This document shows, piece after piece, positions 15,969-23,788 of a DNA stretch of 64,000 bases (the first letter of the stretch is position 1; each line of letters starts with the position of its first letter). The notes under the pieces were generated by a model. That model did no database searches. It was not told the origin of the DNA and worked only from the letters and a program-made list of their open reading frames with translations. The position numbers and the translations under genes are program-made. The DNA comes from Hyphomicrobiales bacterium (GTDB lineage Bacteria; Pseudomonadota; Alphaproteobacteria; Rhizobiales; Rhizobiaceae): contig UCNE01000002.1 of NCBI GenBank assembly GCA_900473685.1, positions 1-64,000 of the forward strand. The letters run 5' to 3'.

Positions 15969-17223
15969 CATTGGTGTCGGTGCCGTCACCAATGATCCCG
16001 GCCACCATATTTGCCCAGGCCGATAGCGCGCGGCGCTTCTCGTCTGCATAGCTGTACCGGTTATAGGTGGCGGCCACGCCCTTGATGGAGCCGCTCTTGT
16101 GGTTGAGCACGGCCTCGACCACGTGGACCGGGATACTCAACGACGCCATTCCGCTTGCCGCGGTGCGCCGTAGATCGTGGATGCGCCAAGGCGTCGCCGT
16201 AACGGCCTCAGGATCGTCACCACGCTCGGCGGCTTCCTTCTTGGCAATGGACAGCATTTCAGCGTCAAGCCTCTCCTTGGCCTTGGAGAAGCCGGAGATT
16301 GGCGTCTCGCCAGTCGTGGTCAGCAACAGCTTCTTCTTGCCATCAATGACCGGCATTGCGTCGATGATCGAGACGACGGCCGGAGCCAGCGGAACGTGAT
16401 GCTCTTTGCCGTTCTTGGCTCGCTCCTTGGGGATGGTCCACAGAGGCTGTTCGACCTTGAGGCTAAACTCGGTACGGGATGCTCCGGCCACTTCCTCGCG
16501 GCGCTGGCCGGTCAAGAGCAGCAGTTGCGTCATGGTGCCGAACGGCCAGCCCACGGCCTTAGCGGCCTTCCACACGAGCCGCAGCTCATCGTCAGCGAGA
16601 ACACGGTCCCGGCTAGTCTCCTGCCCCTGCGCCTTTACGTTGACCGCCGGCGATGCTGTGATGATGTCGCGCTCGATAGCCCAGTTGAAGAATTTGCGAA
16701 GCAGCGCCAGCACCCGGTTCGCCATGATCGGTGCGCCCCGGTCGTTGATGTCATCGAGCAGGCCGATGATCTCCCGACGCGTAATGCTCTGTACCTGGCG
16801 CCCTTTCCACTTCGGCTTGATCTCGGCCTCGATAATGCGACGGCTTTCTTTTGCCGACGAGGCCTTGTTCTTCACGTCGACATGGCGGGTCAGGAAGTCA
16901 TCAAGGATCGTTTCGATTTGGTTTTGCTCGGCCCCTTGGATTGACCGGGCGAGCCTCTTCTCGTCTCCAGGGTCCCTGCCCTCGGCCACGGCCCGAAGCG
17001 CAATGCCGGCGGATTTCCGAGCGTCAGCCAGCCCAAAGCGCGGATAGGCACCGATGGTGTGTTTTTTTGTTTTGCCGCCAAACCGATACCGGACAGCCCA
17101 GCTCATTGCGCCAGACGGCTGCACCACGAGGTAAAGGCCAGGCAGACCGCCATCGGGGATTTCACGGCGCGAGATATCCGCTTTCAACGCCTCGATCGAT
17201 TTTACTGTGAGCGCTTTTGCCAT
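15940..17223 (-). CDS. int: P4-type tyrosine integrase (DUF4102 arm-binding domain)
   Basis: 427-aa site-specific recombinase. The N-terminal arm-binding domain (1-90, LTVKSIEALKADISRREIPD, LYLVVQPSGAMSWAVRYRFGG, IGAYPRFGLADARKSA) is that of P4-like integrases. A SAM-like core-binding domain spans about 100-190. The catalytic domain shows R241 (TGQRREEVA), H349-x-x-R352 (HDLRRTAA), H375 (LNHKSG) and the probable nucleophile Y387 (ATYNRYSY). The residues and full length argue for activity. It reads inward from attR, and its target is the tRNA-Thr 3' half. Confidence 0.95.
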   Translation of the reverse strand: MAKALTVKSIEALKADISRREIPDGGLPGLYLVVQPSGAMSWAVRYRFGGKTKKHTIGAYPRFGLADARKSAGIALRAVAEGRDPGDEKRLARSIQGAEQNQIETILDDFLTRHVDVKNKASSAKESRRIIEAEIKPKWKGRQVQSITRREIIGLLDDINDRGAPIMANRVLALLRKFFNWAIERDIITASPAVNVKAQGQETSRDRVLADDELRLVWKAAKAVGWPFGTMTQLLLLTGQRREEVAGASRTEFSLKVEQPLWTIPKERAKNGKEHHVPLAPAVVSIIDAMPVIDGKKKLLLTTTGETPISGFSKAKERLDAEMLSIAKKEAAERGDDPEAVTATPWRIHDLRRTAASGMASLSIPVHVVEAVLNHKSGSIKGVAATYNRYSYADEKRRALSAWANMVAGIIGDGTDTNVISIVRASQ

Positions 17224-17232
17224 TGCCTTGCC

Positions 17233-17380
17233 TTCAGGGGTAACATCCGGGTATCAAAATTGGATGGTAGGATATGTTAGCTCCTGATGTTATCAAGGTA
17301 AATTATTCGAACTGCAAGCCTTATTTTTCAGGGGTTTTATGATGACGTTTGGGGGATGCTGATATATGTCAGGGGGTAAC
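17233..17380 (+). repeat. Putative integrase arm-type sites beside attR
   Basis: TTCAGGGGTAAC at 17233-17244 and GTCAGGGGGTAAC at 17368-17380 flank the integrase start and attR. Related copies TCAGGGTAAC (5112-5121) and TTCGGGTAAC (5124-5133) lie just inside attL. Direct repeats of one short motif near both att cores are the usual layout of arm-type binding sites for the integrase N-terminal domain. Confidence 0.6.
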
Positions 17381-17389
17381 AGGCCTCTA

Positions 17390-17441
17390 ATTTGTAATCA
17401 GGGGGTCCCGGGTTCGAGTCCTGGTGGGGGCACCATTTTTC
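17390..17441 (+). repeat. attR: 52-bp direct repeat with 3' tRNA-Thr fragment
   Basis: Identical to 5006-5057. It holds only the anticodon loop to CCA of tRNA-Thr, with no D arm or 5' acceptor strand, so it is a tRNA fragment and not a gene. It marks the right end of the integrated element. Confidence 0.96.
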
Positions 17442-17450
17442 ATATGTCCG

Positions 17451-17670
17451 CCCCGGAAACATGGGTAACAGATTGTACCTAAGACATGGGTGACAACCTC
17501 GTTCCGAACGGGTTGTCTGTGGTTTACAAAGTCCTCTGTTCCATATCGATGTATCCTACATCATACCGCATGAAGCTGACGGGCCAAATGCCGTCATCGA
17601 CTTCCTTGATTCCGAGCCTTTGACCGGCCATGACAATAGAGATGTTCATCTTCTTGCGAAGCATGCAGAT
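17451..17670 (-). pseudogene. IS481-type transposase C-terminal fragment with IS end
   Basis: On the minus strand the last roughly 48 codons (to the stop at 17524) read LRKKMNISIVMAGQRLGIKEVDDGIWPVSFMRYDVGYIDMEQRTL. This matches the C-terminal domain of rhizobial IS481-family transposases (typical form KKINLSLVFAGQ..GIKEV). Beyond the stop, the region down to about 17451 contains the twin TGGGTAACAG / TGGGTGACAA motifs typical of that IS end. Everything upstream in the transposase, including the DDE core, is missing. The fragment is fused at about 17670 to a broken lysozyme gene. Confidence 0.82.
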
Positions 17671-17899
17671 GGTGGCAGGCTGGCGCCCTTGATCAGCGAC
17701 CAGTAGCGCATGGTAGATCGATGTCACCTCCACATTAGTGACGTGCTTCACGCTTTGGACTGGAAGGCCCATGGAGCGGCGATAGTCGTCATAGACCCGG
17801 CGTATCCCTTGTTGGTTTCGCCGCCGGGGTCCGCAAGATGGTCGACATAGCCGCCTTCATGCACAACACCTTCGCCAAGGCGCGATCAAATTCACCCAT
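17671..17899 (-). pseudogene. GH108-type phage lysozyme, frameshifted and truncated
   Basis: From the ATG at 17899 (AAAGGA 8 nt upstream) the minus strand reads FDRALAKVL. A change of frame then gives VHEGGYVDHLADPGGETNKG, another gives VYDDYRRSMGLPVQS.KHVTNVEVTSIYHAL, and a third gives YWSLIKGASLPA. Placed in order these match the N-terminal half of secretion-associated/phage GH108 N-acetylmuramidases, including the catalytic Glu of HEGGY. At least three indels plus loss of the C-terminal half at the IS481 junction show a dead gene. Confidence 0.85.
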
Positions 17900-17924
17900 G
17901 ATGATGTCCTTTGATGGTGGAACA

Positions 17925-17952
17925 GAAAAACCCCGCTCGAAGGCGGGGTTCT
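17925..17952 (-). terminator. Terminator after the dioxygenase gene
   Basis: CCCCGC (17931-17936), loop TCGAAG, GCGGGG (17943-17948), flanked by an A run on the left and TTCTT on the right. On the minus strand this follows the dioxygenase stop (17983) and ends in a U run. Confidence 0.82.
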
Positions 17953-17982
17953 TGAATATTATTCAAATGATGTGACTGGCTT

Positions 17983-18978
17983 TTAGCCCGCTTCCACCTG
18001 TCGCAGAAGCACGTTGCTTCCGCCAAACCCAAGCGTTGCCAAATACTTATGGTAGTCTTTCGCCGTTTCCGACTTCACCGGCGCCGCCGCCATTGCCAGC
18101 GTCTCGTCGTTCACGTCCGTATAGGTCGAAACGAAGAAATACCGAGGCGACATCATGTGTTCGCCGCAATGAAGCATGGCCGAGTTGGTAATCAGAACGT
18201 CGCCGGGATCGGTCGCCACCCAAACAACGTGACGATCAATCTCATCAACAGCCGAAAAATCCTTCGTCTTGCGCAACTTGGCCAGTTCATCGCGGTGCGT
18301 GTCAAACCATTCTATGGGCTGCTTGTTGCCGACACGCTTGCTCTGCTCAGCAAATATCTTTTCATTATGGCTGAACGGGATCGCCCCGAGCATCCCACCC
18401 TGCATATTTTCCGACGCGCAGTAATGAAGAACGCGGACAACACGCTTTTGAGGATCTACAATATTATAGATCGAACCTGGCTTTTCACAAAGCTGCCGAT
18501 AGTCGCGATGAAGCCCACGGGCGCTGTAATGTGCCGCCACCGAACTGCCGAACTCGGTGGTATTGTTGCCAAGAATTTTCTGGACAATGTCACGGACATG
18601 CTTGTTGGCGGCATAAGGCCAAAACCTTTTGTCGTTGAGAACCGGGGATCCCCCAGTAAACCCCTTACTATTGCCCTTGAAAATTTCTAAATAATCAAGA
18701 GGCTTTAGGTTCGATGTCTCAATGCAGATTTTCTGCAAATCTGCACTTTCCTGTGCTGTATAAACGCCACGAACCTTCACGATGTTGAACTTATCGAAAA
18801 GTGCCGCAATTTTGTCCGCAGGCATGCTGTTTGCGTCGGCCACTCCGAAAGTTGGGATCAGGCCAAAAGGGTTCATCCCGCGGGAAAATTCATCGAAGTA
18901 CGTTCCGAGCCTTCGTTTAGCTCGGGCAGATGGATATACGGTAGGCTCCGTGGCGTCCGCCTGGACTGTCGTATTCAT
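17983..18978 (-). CDS. Putative Fe(II)/2-oxoglutarate-dependent dioxygenase (PhyH-like)
   Basis: 331 aa from the ATG at 18978, with GGGGGAG 7 nt upstream; the frame extends to 19050 without a better start. Candidate iron ligands are H157 and D159 (GLHRDYRQ) and H270 (AMLHCGEH), with R279 (MSPRYFFVST) suited to bind 2-oxoglutarate. The overall pattern is that of phytanoyl-CoA dioxygenase-like proteins. Substrate unknown. It lies between a decayed tail-fibre end and a decayed lysozyme on the same strand, is AT-richer than the core genes, and is fully open. It is therefore likely phage-borne cargo still under selection. Confidence 0.75.
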   Translation of the reverse strand: MNTTVQADATEPTVYPSARAKRRLGTYFDEFSRGMNPFGLIPTFGVADANSMPADKIAALFDKFNIVKVRGVYTAQESADLQKICIETSNLKPLDYLEIFKGNSKGFTGGSPVLNDKRFWPYAANKHVRDIVQKILGNNTTEFGSSVAAHYSARGLHRDYRQLCEKPGSIYNIVDPQKRVVRVLHYCASENMQGGMLGAIPFSHNEKIFAEQSKRVGNKQPIEWFDTHRDELAKLRKTKDFSAVDEIDRHVVWVATDPGDVLITNSAMLHCGEHMMSPRYFFVSTYTDVNDETLAMAAAPVKSETAKDYHKYLATLGFGGSNVLLRQVEAG

Positions 18979-19111
18979 TGGGCAACTCCCCCTTGCCGTC
19001 TTCAACCATGAATTGATTGTTAGGCAACGAGTATGCCTCGTCAAGCGCATAGGTTAAATATAAGCAAACCGTCATTTTAAAGTCATGTTTTCAACATGCC
19101 ATAGAACGTCG

Positions 19112-19500
19112 CTAAATGCCGATCGCAGGCTTCATCTTGATTGTAACCGTCGCTCCACGGCGATTTTCCAGATATATTTTCCCATCTGTGAAAGCGCTAA
19201 AGATAAAGTTGGTATCTGTTCCCGTGGTCCACGTTAGAACGCCCGTTGCAGAAGCGGGCCAGTCATCACGCGGCACTAAGGCAGTGCTGTGGAATATGTC
19301 ACCTTATCCGCGCAAGTCGCCCGCCGCGCTGGCATACTCATAGGTGCCGGCTGCTCGATCCGGAGTCCAAGAGCGTGAAGTATTGCATGCCCGTAAGGTC
19401 TTCTTTCCCGGCGACCGTCGAGATATTGTTGTGGACACCCGGACTGAGGGACAGCCACCAATCTGGCTACATTGTCGGAAGCGTCGGCCCATTACGGCAT
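19112..19500 (-). pseudogene. Degraded tail-fibre C-terminal region
   Basis: The minus strand ends at TAG 19112-19114 with TGTDTNFIFSAFTDGKIYLENRRGATVTIKMKP. This is clearly related to the end of the 820-aa fibre of the neighbouring element (TGTDVEFTVRANATDGKLYFENRRGGTVDF). Upstream, a different frame gives NNISTVAGKEDLTGMQYFTLLDSG, matching the QGQKYTLLDD part of the same module. In-frame stops (for example just before GDIFHSTALV) and frame changes separate the pieces. No beta-helix or N-terminus remains. Confidence 0.8.
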
Positions 19501-19558
19501 CTAGGTTGACGTGCCTAATATAATCCGAATATTGGCCACTCAATAGAGGAAGTTGAGA

Positions 19559-20497
19559 TTGCTATCGGATATGCCATATGCATCGGCTGCTACCGAAACT
19601 CCTAGTGTCTTGGTGCTAATCAATGAGGCATATAGGGCCGCGGCAATGGGGGACTTGGGCCTTGCTGTCTGCAAATTTCGGGCGGCGCGATCGGAACTGC
19701 TTTCCTACGTCAAGCCGCAGCAACTCGCAGTGGCAATTTCCTCAATTAATAGAAAATTGGCCGTCGAATCTCATTCTTTCGAAGCCTACGCTGCAGGGTG
19801 CGCGAAAGCACGTGGTCGCCCAACAGTCTTGCTTTCAGATTCTCTGGGCCTGCCTCGGGAAGGTCCCGGCGAAGCGGATAGCTTCGAAAAGACTTATACC
19901 AGTTTGATCCTTCGAGCCACGGGCGAACCGGTGCAGCCCATGTTCCGGCGGCTGGGAACTTCCTGGGATGTGGTCGATGCTCTAGTAAATAGAGCTCATT
20001 TGAACAATGCGGATGTGCTAATCCACATTGGTCTTAATGACTGTGCGGTGAGGATGTTTCAGGAGAAGGAGAGAATAGCTCTGACCCTTGTCTCCGAGTT
20101 TTTGCGCGAACGCTTTCTAAGATTTATTAAGGCATACCGAACTCATATCGTGCTATCGGACCTCGACTACACTTACACACCGCTGCACGTGTTCCGAGAC
20201 CGCCTTCATAGATCGGTGGACATTGCTCGACGTGCCCGTGCGAGGCAAGTTTCGATCGCCACGATAGTTCGCCCCTCTGAGAAGTTTGAAGCGCGAACTC
20301 CACGGATGGCCTGGAATTTCGATCGTTATAATTCTGTGATTAGAGAGGTTTCAAACCAATTGGGAATTAATCTGATCGATATTGATCACATTTGCCATGA
20401 GCATGGCGCAGGAAAAGCGCTGTCCAACGACGGTATGCATTTTTCAGCTGAAGGGCACAAGCTTATCGCAAATGCGTACCTGCAATCGACACTCTAA
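19559..20497 (+). CDS. SGNH-family hydrolase (GDSL-like esterase)
   Basis: About 312 aa. A TTG at 19559 is proposed as start because AGAGGA lies 8 nt upstream; an ATG at 19571 is the alternative. SGNH blocks are visible: the nucleophile in LLSDSLGLP (Ser near residue 95), GLND in LIHIGLNDC, and the Asp/His pair in DGMHFSAEGH near the C-terminus. Such enzymes deacylate carbohydrates, lipids or surface polysaccharide. No signal peptide is seen. It stands alone among phage and IS remnants and may have been brought in with them. It could be an O-acetylesterase, but that is a guess. Confidence 0.82.
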   Translation: MLSDMPYASAATETPSVLVLINEAYRAAAMGDLGLAVCKFRAARSELLSYVKPQQLAVAISSINRKLAVESHSFEAYAAGCAKARGRPTVLLSDSLGLPREGPGEADSFEKTYTSLILRATGEPVQPMFRRLGTSWDVVDALVNRAHLNNADVLIHIGLNDCAVRMFQEKERIALTLVSEFLRERFLRFIKAYRTHIVLSDLDYTYTPLHVFRDRLHRSVDIARRARARQVSIATIVRPSEKFEARTPRMAWNFDRYNSVIREVSNQLGINLIDIDHICHEHGAGKALSNDGMHFSAEGHKLIANAYLQSTL

Positions 20498-20628
20498 ATC
20501 GCAGTGCGCATAGTTTAGTGTCACCATCACGTCAACGGCTTCATTATCGGATCAGAACGCAAGTAGGGCGGTTTTTGTCTCGGACACCAATTGTACCCCC
20601 TGTTCTTAACGGGGCTCAGTCATAGAAT

Positions 20629-21205
20629 TCACGCAGCTATTTTTAGTTTCTGTGCGGGCGTAATGCTGCCGATACCCATATTGGGTCGTTCGTTGTTGTA
20701 AGTCCATAGCCACTGTGTGGCAATCTCTTGCACCTCCTCAATGCTTTCGATGATGTGTTGGTCGAGCCATTCATGTCGGACAGTGCGGTTATAGCGTTCG
20801 ACATAGGCATTCTGCTGGGGTTTGTCAGGCTGGATGTGGCTCAAGGCGATTCGCCGCTTCTCCGCCCATTCCATCAGCTTGCCGCTGACATATTCCGGCC
20901 CGTTGCCGACACGTATTGCCGTGGGGCTTGCCGCGCCATTCAATGATCAGGTTCAGGCTGCGGATGACGCCCTCGGCAGGCAACGGGAAATCCACTTCGA
21001 TGCCCAATCCCTCGCGATTGAAGTCGTCCAGAACGTTCAGCAGCCGGAAGTGCCTGCCGTCCTCAAAGCGATCCGCCATGAAGTCCATGGACCAGACCAT
21101 GTTCGGTGCTTCCGGCACAGCCAAAGCTTCGGGCTTGTCTCGCTTGAGTGGCTTGATCCTCAAATTCAATTCCGGCTCGCGATAGATGCGATATACATAC
21201 CCGCT
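20629..21205 (-). pseudogene. IS3-family orfB transposase remnant
   Basis: Minus-strand pieces read [42 protein letters not shown] ... NLIIEWRG, then in another frame [21 protein letters not shown] ... QQNAYVERYNRTVRHEWLDQ ... PAQKLKIAA. This is the rve/DDE part of an IS3-type (IS407/IS2-like) OrfB. A frameshift splits it near 20935, the N-terminus and OrfA are missing, and the second catalytic Asp (usually DNGPEY) is Gly. It cannot encode a working transposase. Confidence 0.9.
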
Positions 21206-21855
21206 TATGGTTCCAGCGATGCCCACGGACATTACGTCGATAGCGAAAGCACAGGCCGAAGACCCAGCTCTTCTTTGTCCGCGTCGCATGATCAATGCAC
21301 GAGATCGTGCCTATATCTTACGATTTTTTATTTCCAAATGAGAATTCACGGCTGGCGAAAACTTCACAACGCCTGTTTGTCATTTGCCCTCGAAGCCCGA
21401 TTTCCTACTCGTTTAAATCGGCCAACAACCAATAGCCGCGCCCGAAGGGAAATCCGCAAAGAGACCCACCGATATAAGCGTCTTGCAAGGCGGCCGGTAC
21501 GGCGATGTGATCAAATTAGAGCTGAAGCGATGCTGCCCTGAATTCCCTGACCAGCGCGCGACAGTGGCCCCAGCCATGGCAGGGTCACTCGACACCGCTG
21601 AGGTGCAGTAGAGTTCCCCTTTGGCCTGAAACCAGACAATTCTTACCCTTGCTGTGTGCGCAGCATTTCCAACGCACAAAAATCCTTATGTATTGAATGC
21701 TTGGTGAGCTTATCCGCGTTTCGCGTAAGGTAGCGATCCGGAGGATATGCAATAACCACTTAGAATCAGGCCGCGGCGAGTCTATATGCGGTCGCGATAG
21801 GCCGTTGGAACTGGTTTGAATGCCTGAGTGACAGGCCCTCGGCACGAAATAAGGA
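21206..21855. other. 650-bp region without a recognisable gene
   Basis: No frame gives a family match. A minus-strand open frame of 88 codons at 21413-21679 has no convincing start or homology. Composition is mixed, and the stretch lies between the IS3 remnant and the core glycosyltransferase gene, so it is probably the scar at the inner edge of the decayed mobile region. Confidence 0.5.
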
Positions 21856-21864
21856 ATGAGAAGC

Positions 21865-22710
21865 ATGACGGCAGACGTTCTGGCTGCGAGCGGCGGCGTG
21901 AAGCAGATAATTTGCATCAACTGGGGCACGAAATACGGCGCGCCGTTTATCAACCGGCTCTACGCGATGGTGGCGCGCAACATTACGCCGCCTTTCACCT
22001 TCACGTGTTTCACCGACAATCGGGAAGGTCTGCGACCGGAAATTCTGCTGGAGGACTTGCCGCCGCTGGACATCGAAAAGATGCCGGTTAAAACCAAGGG
22101 GATTTGGCCCAAGGCACGCCTTTGGGGACCGAAGTTGGGCAACCTGAGCGGCCCGGTCCTGTTCCTGGACCTCGACCTCGTGATCGTCGGCTCACTCGAT
22201 GCCTTCTTCGAAGCAGGAGGACCGGATGACGTGATGATCGCCCAGAATCAGACGACGCCATTCGAGCGGCTCGGCCAGACGTCGTTGTTCCGGTTTCCGG
22301 TCGGCAAGCTTGTTCCGCTGCAGGAAAAGTTCCGGGCCGACCCGCAGGGCGTCGCCGACAAATATGAATTTGAGCAGCGTTTCGTCACCCGCAACGCGCC
22401 GGGCGGCGTCAAATTTTTTCGCCGCCGCTGGGTTCTGCATTTCAAGCAGGATTGCCGCTGGCCGTTTCCCTTGAACTACGTCCTCGCTCCACGCCTCCCC
22501 GCGGATGCCCGGGTCGTCCTGTTCCCGCGCAACTTTTTCCCGCAGCATGCAATTGACGGCCAATTCGGCTTGAAAGGACGTGCCACAACACCTCTCGATC
22601 ACGTTTTGGGCGTGTTTGATGCCGGCCGGAGGAAAGGCAAGGCGCCGTTCAAATACCTGCGCCAGTATATCCTCCCGACGCCATGGGTCGCCGATCATTG
22701 GCGGGAGTGA
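21865..22710 (+). CDS. Glycosyltransferase-like protein
   Basis: 281 aa from the ATG at 21865, which has AAGGA at a proper distance; the ATG at 21856 is too close to it. The fold is GT-A-like: IICINWGTKYGAPFINRLYAMV at the N-terminus and a DxD-type motif in LFLDLDLVIVGSLDAFF near residue 110, for nucleotide-sugar and metal binding. A conserved end follows (HFKQDCRWPFPLNY, LPTPWVADHW). Close relatives are common in rhizobia next to nadK, from memory. Donor and acceptor are unknown. It is the first core-type gene right of the mobile region. Confidence 0.8.
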   Translation: MTADVLAASGGVKQIICINWGTKYGAPFINRLYAMVARNITPPFTFTCFTDNREGLRPEILLEDLPPLDIEKMPVKTKGIWPKARLWGPKLGNLSGPVLFLDLDLVIVGSLDAFFEAGGPDDVMIAQNQTTPFERLGQTSLFRFPVGKLVPLQEKFRADPQGVADKYEFEQRFVTRNAPGGVKFFRRRWVLHFKQDCRWPFPLNYVLAPRLPADARVVLFPRNFFPQHAIDGQFGLKGRATTPLDHVLGVFDAGRRKGKAPFKYLRQYILPTPWVADHWRE

Positions 22711-22859
22711 CGTTCAATCTTCCCTTCCCCATGATGTTCTTTTGTGCATGATAATATCTGTATTCTGTCTAACGACGCGTTCTGTCGAACATTCAGATGG
22801 ACCATATTTCAGGCCCTTCCGTTTGGAGCGGTCCACAGCGTAAAACAGACAGGCATTTC

Positions 22860-23633
22860 ATGGCTCGCACGTTCAAAACCATCGCGTTCGCCGCTTCCGC
22901 CACCGACGAGGCACAGGCGGCGGAGGCAGAACTGATCGCTCTGTACGGCCAGGAAGATCCGGCGGAAGCGGATGTGATCGTGGCCCTTGGCGGCGACGGC
23001 TTCATGCTGCAGACACTGCACAAGACGATGAATTCCGGCAAGCTGATCTACGGCATGAACCGTGGCTCGATCGGCTTCCTGATGAACCGCTACAGCACCG
23101 AAAACCTGCATGAGCGCCTGGCTGAGGCCGTCGAGAACACGTTCCGGCCGCTTGAGATGAAGACCACAGACGCCGACGGCAACACGTTCAAGGCGCTGGC
23201 GATCAACGAAGTCTACCTGTTCCGCCAGTCCTATCAGGCAGCCAAGCTGCGGGTCGTGGTCGATGACCGAGTGCGGCTGGAGGAACTGGTCTGCGACGGC
23301 GTCCTGCTCTCCACACCCGCCGGCTCGACGGCCTACAATCTCTCCGCCCATGGCCCGATCCTGCCGCTGGAAGCGCCGCTTCTCGCCCTGACACCGGTCA
23401 GCCCCTTCCGGCCACGGCGCTGGCGCGGCGCATTGCTGCCCAACAAGGTGACCGTTGATATCGATATTCTCGAACCCGAAAAACGCCCGGTCAACGCGGT
23501 CGCAGATCATATCGAGGTCAAGTCGGTGGTGAAGGTGCGGATCGCCGAATCGGAAAACAAGACGGCGCATATTCTGTCGGATCCGGATTACTCCTGGTCG
23601 GACCGTATCCTTGCCGAACAGTTTTCCAATTAG
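22860..23633 (+). CDS. nadK: NAD kinase
   Basis: 257-aa ATP-dependent kinase that makes NADP from NAD in the cytosol. The diacylglycerol-kinase-like motif GGDGFML is at 44-50 with the catalytic Asp. The second domain has NEVYLFRQ, DGVLLSTPAGSTAYNLSAHGPI and PFRPRRW. The length matches the rhizobial family. The ATG at 22860 is used because the upstream in-frame ATG at 22797 adds residues with no similarity. A 150-bp gap separates it from the glycosyltransferase, so it has its own promoter. Confidence 0.95.
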   Translation: MARTFKTIAFAASATDEAQAAEAELIALYGQEDPAEADVIVALGGDGFMLQTLHKTMNSGKLIYGMNRGSIGFLMNRYSTENLHERLAEAVENTFRPLEMKTTDADGNTFKALAINEVYLFRQSYQAAKLRVVVDDRVRLEELVCDGVLLSTPAGSTAYNLSAHGPILPLEAPLLALTPVSPFRPRRWRGALLPNKVTVDIDILEPEKRPVNAVADHIEVKSVVKVRIAESENKTAHILSDPDYSWSDRILAEQFSN

Positions 23634-23788
23634 AAACGGCAGCCGCTCTGGCCGTGTCCTGCCGCAATGCTTTGATTTCGAATCGATTTCGGCCGAAAAC
23701 TGTGACAGAGTTGAGCGTGTCTTGATGCCCGCAACGGATTAAGGCACCAGAGCATCCAGCTTTTCACACGAGTTTACCCGAGGTGGTG

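Larger units (their letters stand above)
5058..17441. mobile_element. 12.4-kb tRNA-Thr-integrated phage-satellite-like element
   Basis: DNA bounded by the 52-bp att repeats, with a tyrosine integrase gene at the right end (15940-17223). It has two regulatory centres: an HTH gene at 6623 with three operators, and an RHH gene divergent from an AlpA-like gene at 15482-15603. An early operon runs leftward from 15482 to 14292. A structural-type operon runs leftward from 14013 to 7995 and includes an 820-aa fibre. No capsid, portal, large terminase, protease, tail tube or tape measure is visible in any frame. Element size and content match satellites or reduced prophages. Mobility is inferred from intact ends and integrase. 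Confidence 0.9.

Noticed and set aside
17390-17433. Second tRNA-Thr gene
   Set aside because: Only the 3' half is present; the acceptor 5' strand and D arm are missing, so it is an att fragment.
5058-17441. Complete active prophage
   Set aside because: No head, packaging or tail-assembly genes are recognisable; better described as satellite-like or reduced.
17524-17772. 82-aa minus-strand protein
   Set aside because: It is a chance fusion of a frameshifted lysozyme piece and an IS481 transposase tail, so it is reported as two pseudogenes.
21413-21679. 88-aa minus-strand frame in the scar region
   Set aside because: No convincing start, domain or neighbour; it could be a remnant, but nothing supports a call.
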